Origin: a bacterium
Lineage (GTDB): Bacteria > Planctomycetota > Planctomycetia > Pirellulales > Pirellulaceae
Length of the DNA: 64,000 nucleotides
Reading direction: 5' to 3'
NCBI GenBank assembly: GCA_016124445.1
Contig: WGNR01000010.1
Location: forward strand, 62,001-126,000
The notes under the pieces were generated by a model, which saw nothing but the letters and a program-made list of their open reading frames with translations, did no database searches and was not told the origin of the DNA. Positions 62,932-64,000 of this stretch are shown here, in pieces (the first letter of the stretch is position 1; each line of letters starts with the position of its first letter). The position numbers were made by a program, and so were the translations under genes.

Positions 62932-64000
62932 ATGTTTTCGAAGTTTCTCCATCGCCCTGCGCTGTCGATGGTTATCTCCCTGATCATTTTGTTCATGGGG
63001 GGACTATCCATTTTCATGCTGCCGATTTCACAGTTTCCGTCGGTGGCTCCACCTAGCGTCTCGGTTTCGCTTTCGTTTCCGGGCTCTAGTGCTTTGATTC
63101 TGGTGAACTCGACGCTCGTTATTATGGAACGAGCGATCAACGGTGTGCCGAACATGCGGTACATGTCCTCCGCTGCTACGAGTGCGGGTGAAGCCACGAT
63201 TAACATCGTGTTCGAGCCAGGTACAGACCCGAACGTTTGCGTGTTGAACGTGAACAACCGTATCCAGATGATCAAGAACCGCCTTCCACCGATCGTGGAT
63301 CGCGAGGGTATCATCGTCATGCAGAACATGACGAGTATGTTGATGTACGTGAACGTCTATAGTACGGACCCGAACATCGACCAGAACTTTCTCTACAACT
63401 ATGTCTCTCAGGGCATGTTGCCGGAAATCAAGCGTGTTCGGGGTGTCGGTCGTGCCAAGATTCTTGGTAACCGTGCCTATGCCATGCGTATTGAGCTCGA
63501 CTTGGATCGTATGCGGGCCTACAAGGTTTCCGCGGCCGACGTGATGGAGATGGTGGCGAAGCAGAGTATGATCGGCTCGCCCGGTCGTCTTGGTCAGGCC
63601 ACCGGTACCAGGTCGCAAACGATCGAGTACGTTTTGACCTGGGTCGGTCGTTACAACAAACCGGAACAGTACGAAAACATTATTCTCCGGGCAAACTCCA
63701 AGGGTGAAATCCTCCGAATCAAGGACGTCGCTCATGTGGTGCTCGGGTCATCGTTTTACGACTTGTATTCCGACATGGACGGCTACCCTTCCGCTTCCAT
63801 CGTGCTCAAGCAGATTCCTGGCTCGAACGCGTCGGAAGTTATCACCAACGTGAAGAATCTGCTAGAGGAGATTAAAGAGACGACATTCCCTCCAGGAATG
63901 GATTATCGCGTTAGTTATGACGTTTCAAGCTTCTTGGACGCCTCGATCGAGAAGGTGTTGCACACACTGTTTGAAGCGTTCATTCTCGTGTCTCTGGTGG
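62932..64000 (+). CDS. RND efflux transporter, HAE1-like (C-terminus outside window)
   Basis: 356 codons are visible from ATG 62932 (AAAGGAGGACTCGCTA before it) to the window edge. The N-terminal helix (ALSMVISLIILFMGGLSIF) and porter-domain landmarks are those of AcrB/MexF-type hydrophobe pumps: QFPSVAPPSVSVSLSFPG, INIVFEPGTDPNVCVLNVNN and VGRAKILGNRAYAMRIELD. The usual TV..P.E...NG segment is replaced by LILVNSTLVIMERAINGV, still consistent with the branch. The second half, including the proton-relay helix, cannot be seen. It forms an operon with the adaptor. Confidence 0.93.
   Translation, partial: MFSKFLHRPALSMVISLIILFMGGLSIFMLPISQFPSVAPPSVSVSLSFPGSSALILVNSTLVIMERAINGVPNMRYMSSAATSAGEATINIVFEPGTDPNVCVLNVNNRIQMIKNRLPPIVDREGIIVMQNMTSMLMYVNVYSTDPNIDQNFLYNYVSQGMLPEIKRVRGVGRAKILGNRAYAMRIELDLDRMRAYKVSAADVMEMVAKQSMIGSPGRLGQATGTRSQTIEYVLTWVGRYNKPEQYENIILRANSKGEILRIKDVAHVVLGSSFYDLYSDMDGYPSASIVLKQIPGSNASEVITNVKNLLEEIKETTFPPGMDYRVSYDVSSFLDASIEKVLHTLFEAFILVSLV

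Noticed and set aside
63028..63735. A 235-codon frame antisense to the second RND transporter
   Set aside because: The transporter continues open to the window edge with conserved RND motifs.

Overview
The window reads as chromosomal DNA of a planctomycete, most likely a marine member of the Pirellulaceae (Blastopirellula/Bremerella-like). This is inferred from gene families, not from a database search. The evidence is a DUF1501 gene coupled to a DUF1549/DUF1553 gene, TAT-exported Gfo/Idh/MocA oxidoreductase, DUF1080 proteins, a ThuA-type domain, an FG-GAP/ASPIC-UnbV protein, many secreted proteins and lipoproteins of unknown role, and an oversized PstC. There is no rRNA, insertion sequence, prophage or CRISPR array. 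One tRNA gene, tRNA-Lys(CTT), is present.

Layout. 1-7.6 kb (mostly - strand): phosphate uptake genes pstS and pstC (cut by the window edge), then an operon of DUF1549/DUF1553, DUF1501 and a lipoprotein with eleven EF-hand loops, then a small membrane protein. 8-15 kb: Gfo/Idh oxidoreductase, an ABC-F ATPase, a 39-repeat pentapeptide membrane protein, and a translationally coupled HD-GYP/PilZ pair for c-di-GMP turnover and sensing. 15-25 kb: secreted hydrolase, two DUF1080 proteins, the large helicase Lhr and a hybrid histidine kinase. 25-36 kb: ClC channel, IlvA, a receiver protein carrying a degenerate kinase fragment, Ada, small secreted and membrane proteins, P-II (glnB) with a well-matched sigma-54 promoter, a decayed thioredoxin gene and sufE. 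36-46 kb: a transmembrane Ser/Thr kinase, aldose epimerase, an ECF sigma/anti-sigma/PDZ operon with a strong terminator, a sigma-54 activator and an LRR-like lipoprotein. 45.7-47.2 kb: a gene-poor segment with tRNA-Lys, several terminators and a candidate 33-residue basic protein gene. 47-54 kb: secreted FG-GAP and beta-propeller proteins, DUF3616, DUF4303 and an isochorismatase-ThuA fusion. 54-64 kb: a CzcA/CzcB-like metal efflux pair, a divergent NarL-type two-component system, a small His-rich protein, and a second RND pump (His-rich lipoprotein adaptor plus HAE1-like transporter, cut by the edge).

Themes. Signalling is dense: a hybrid kinase, a NarL-type pair, a lone receiver, a Ser/Thr kinase, an ECF system, a sigma-54 activator, P-II and c-di-GMP proteins. 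Envelope and secreted proteins are also abundant. No single locus stands out as an undescribed multi-gene system. The best leads are the 33-residue gene with its own terminator, the receiver/pseudo-kinase, the EF-hand operon, the pentapeptide membrane protein, and the ECF/PDZ cassette. Coordinates start at the initiation codon judged most likely, which is often downstream of the longest possible ORF start.
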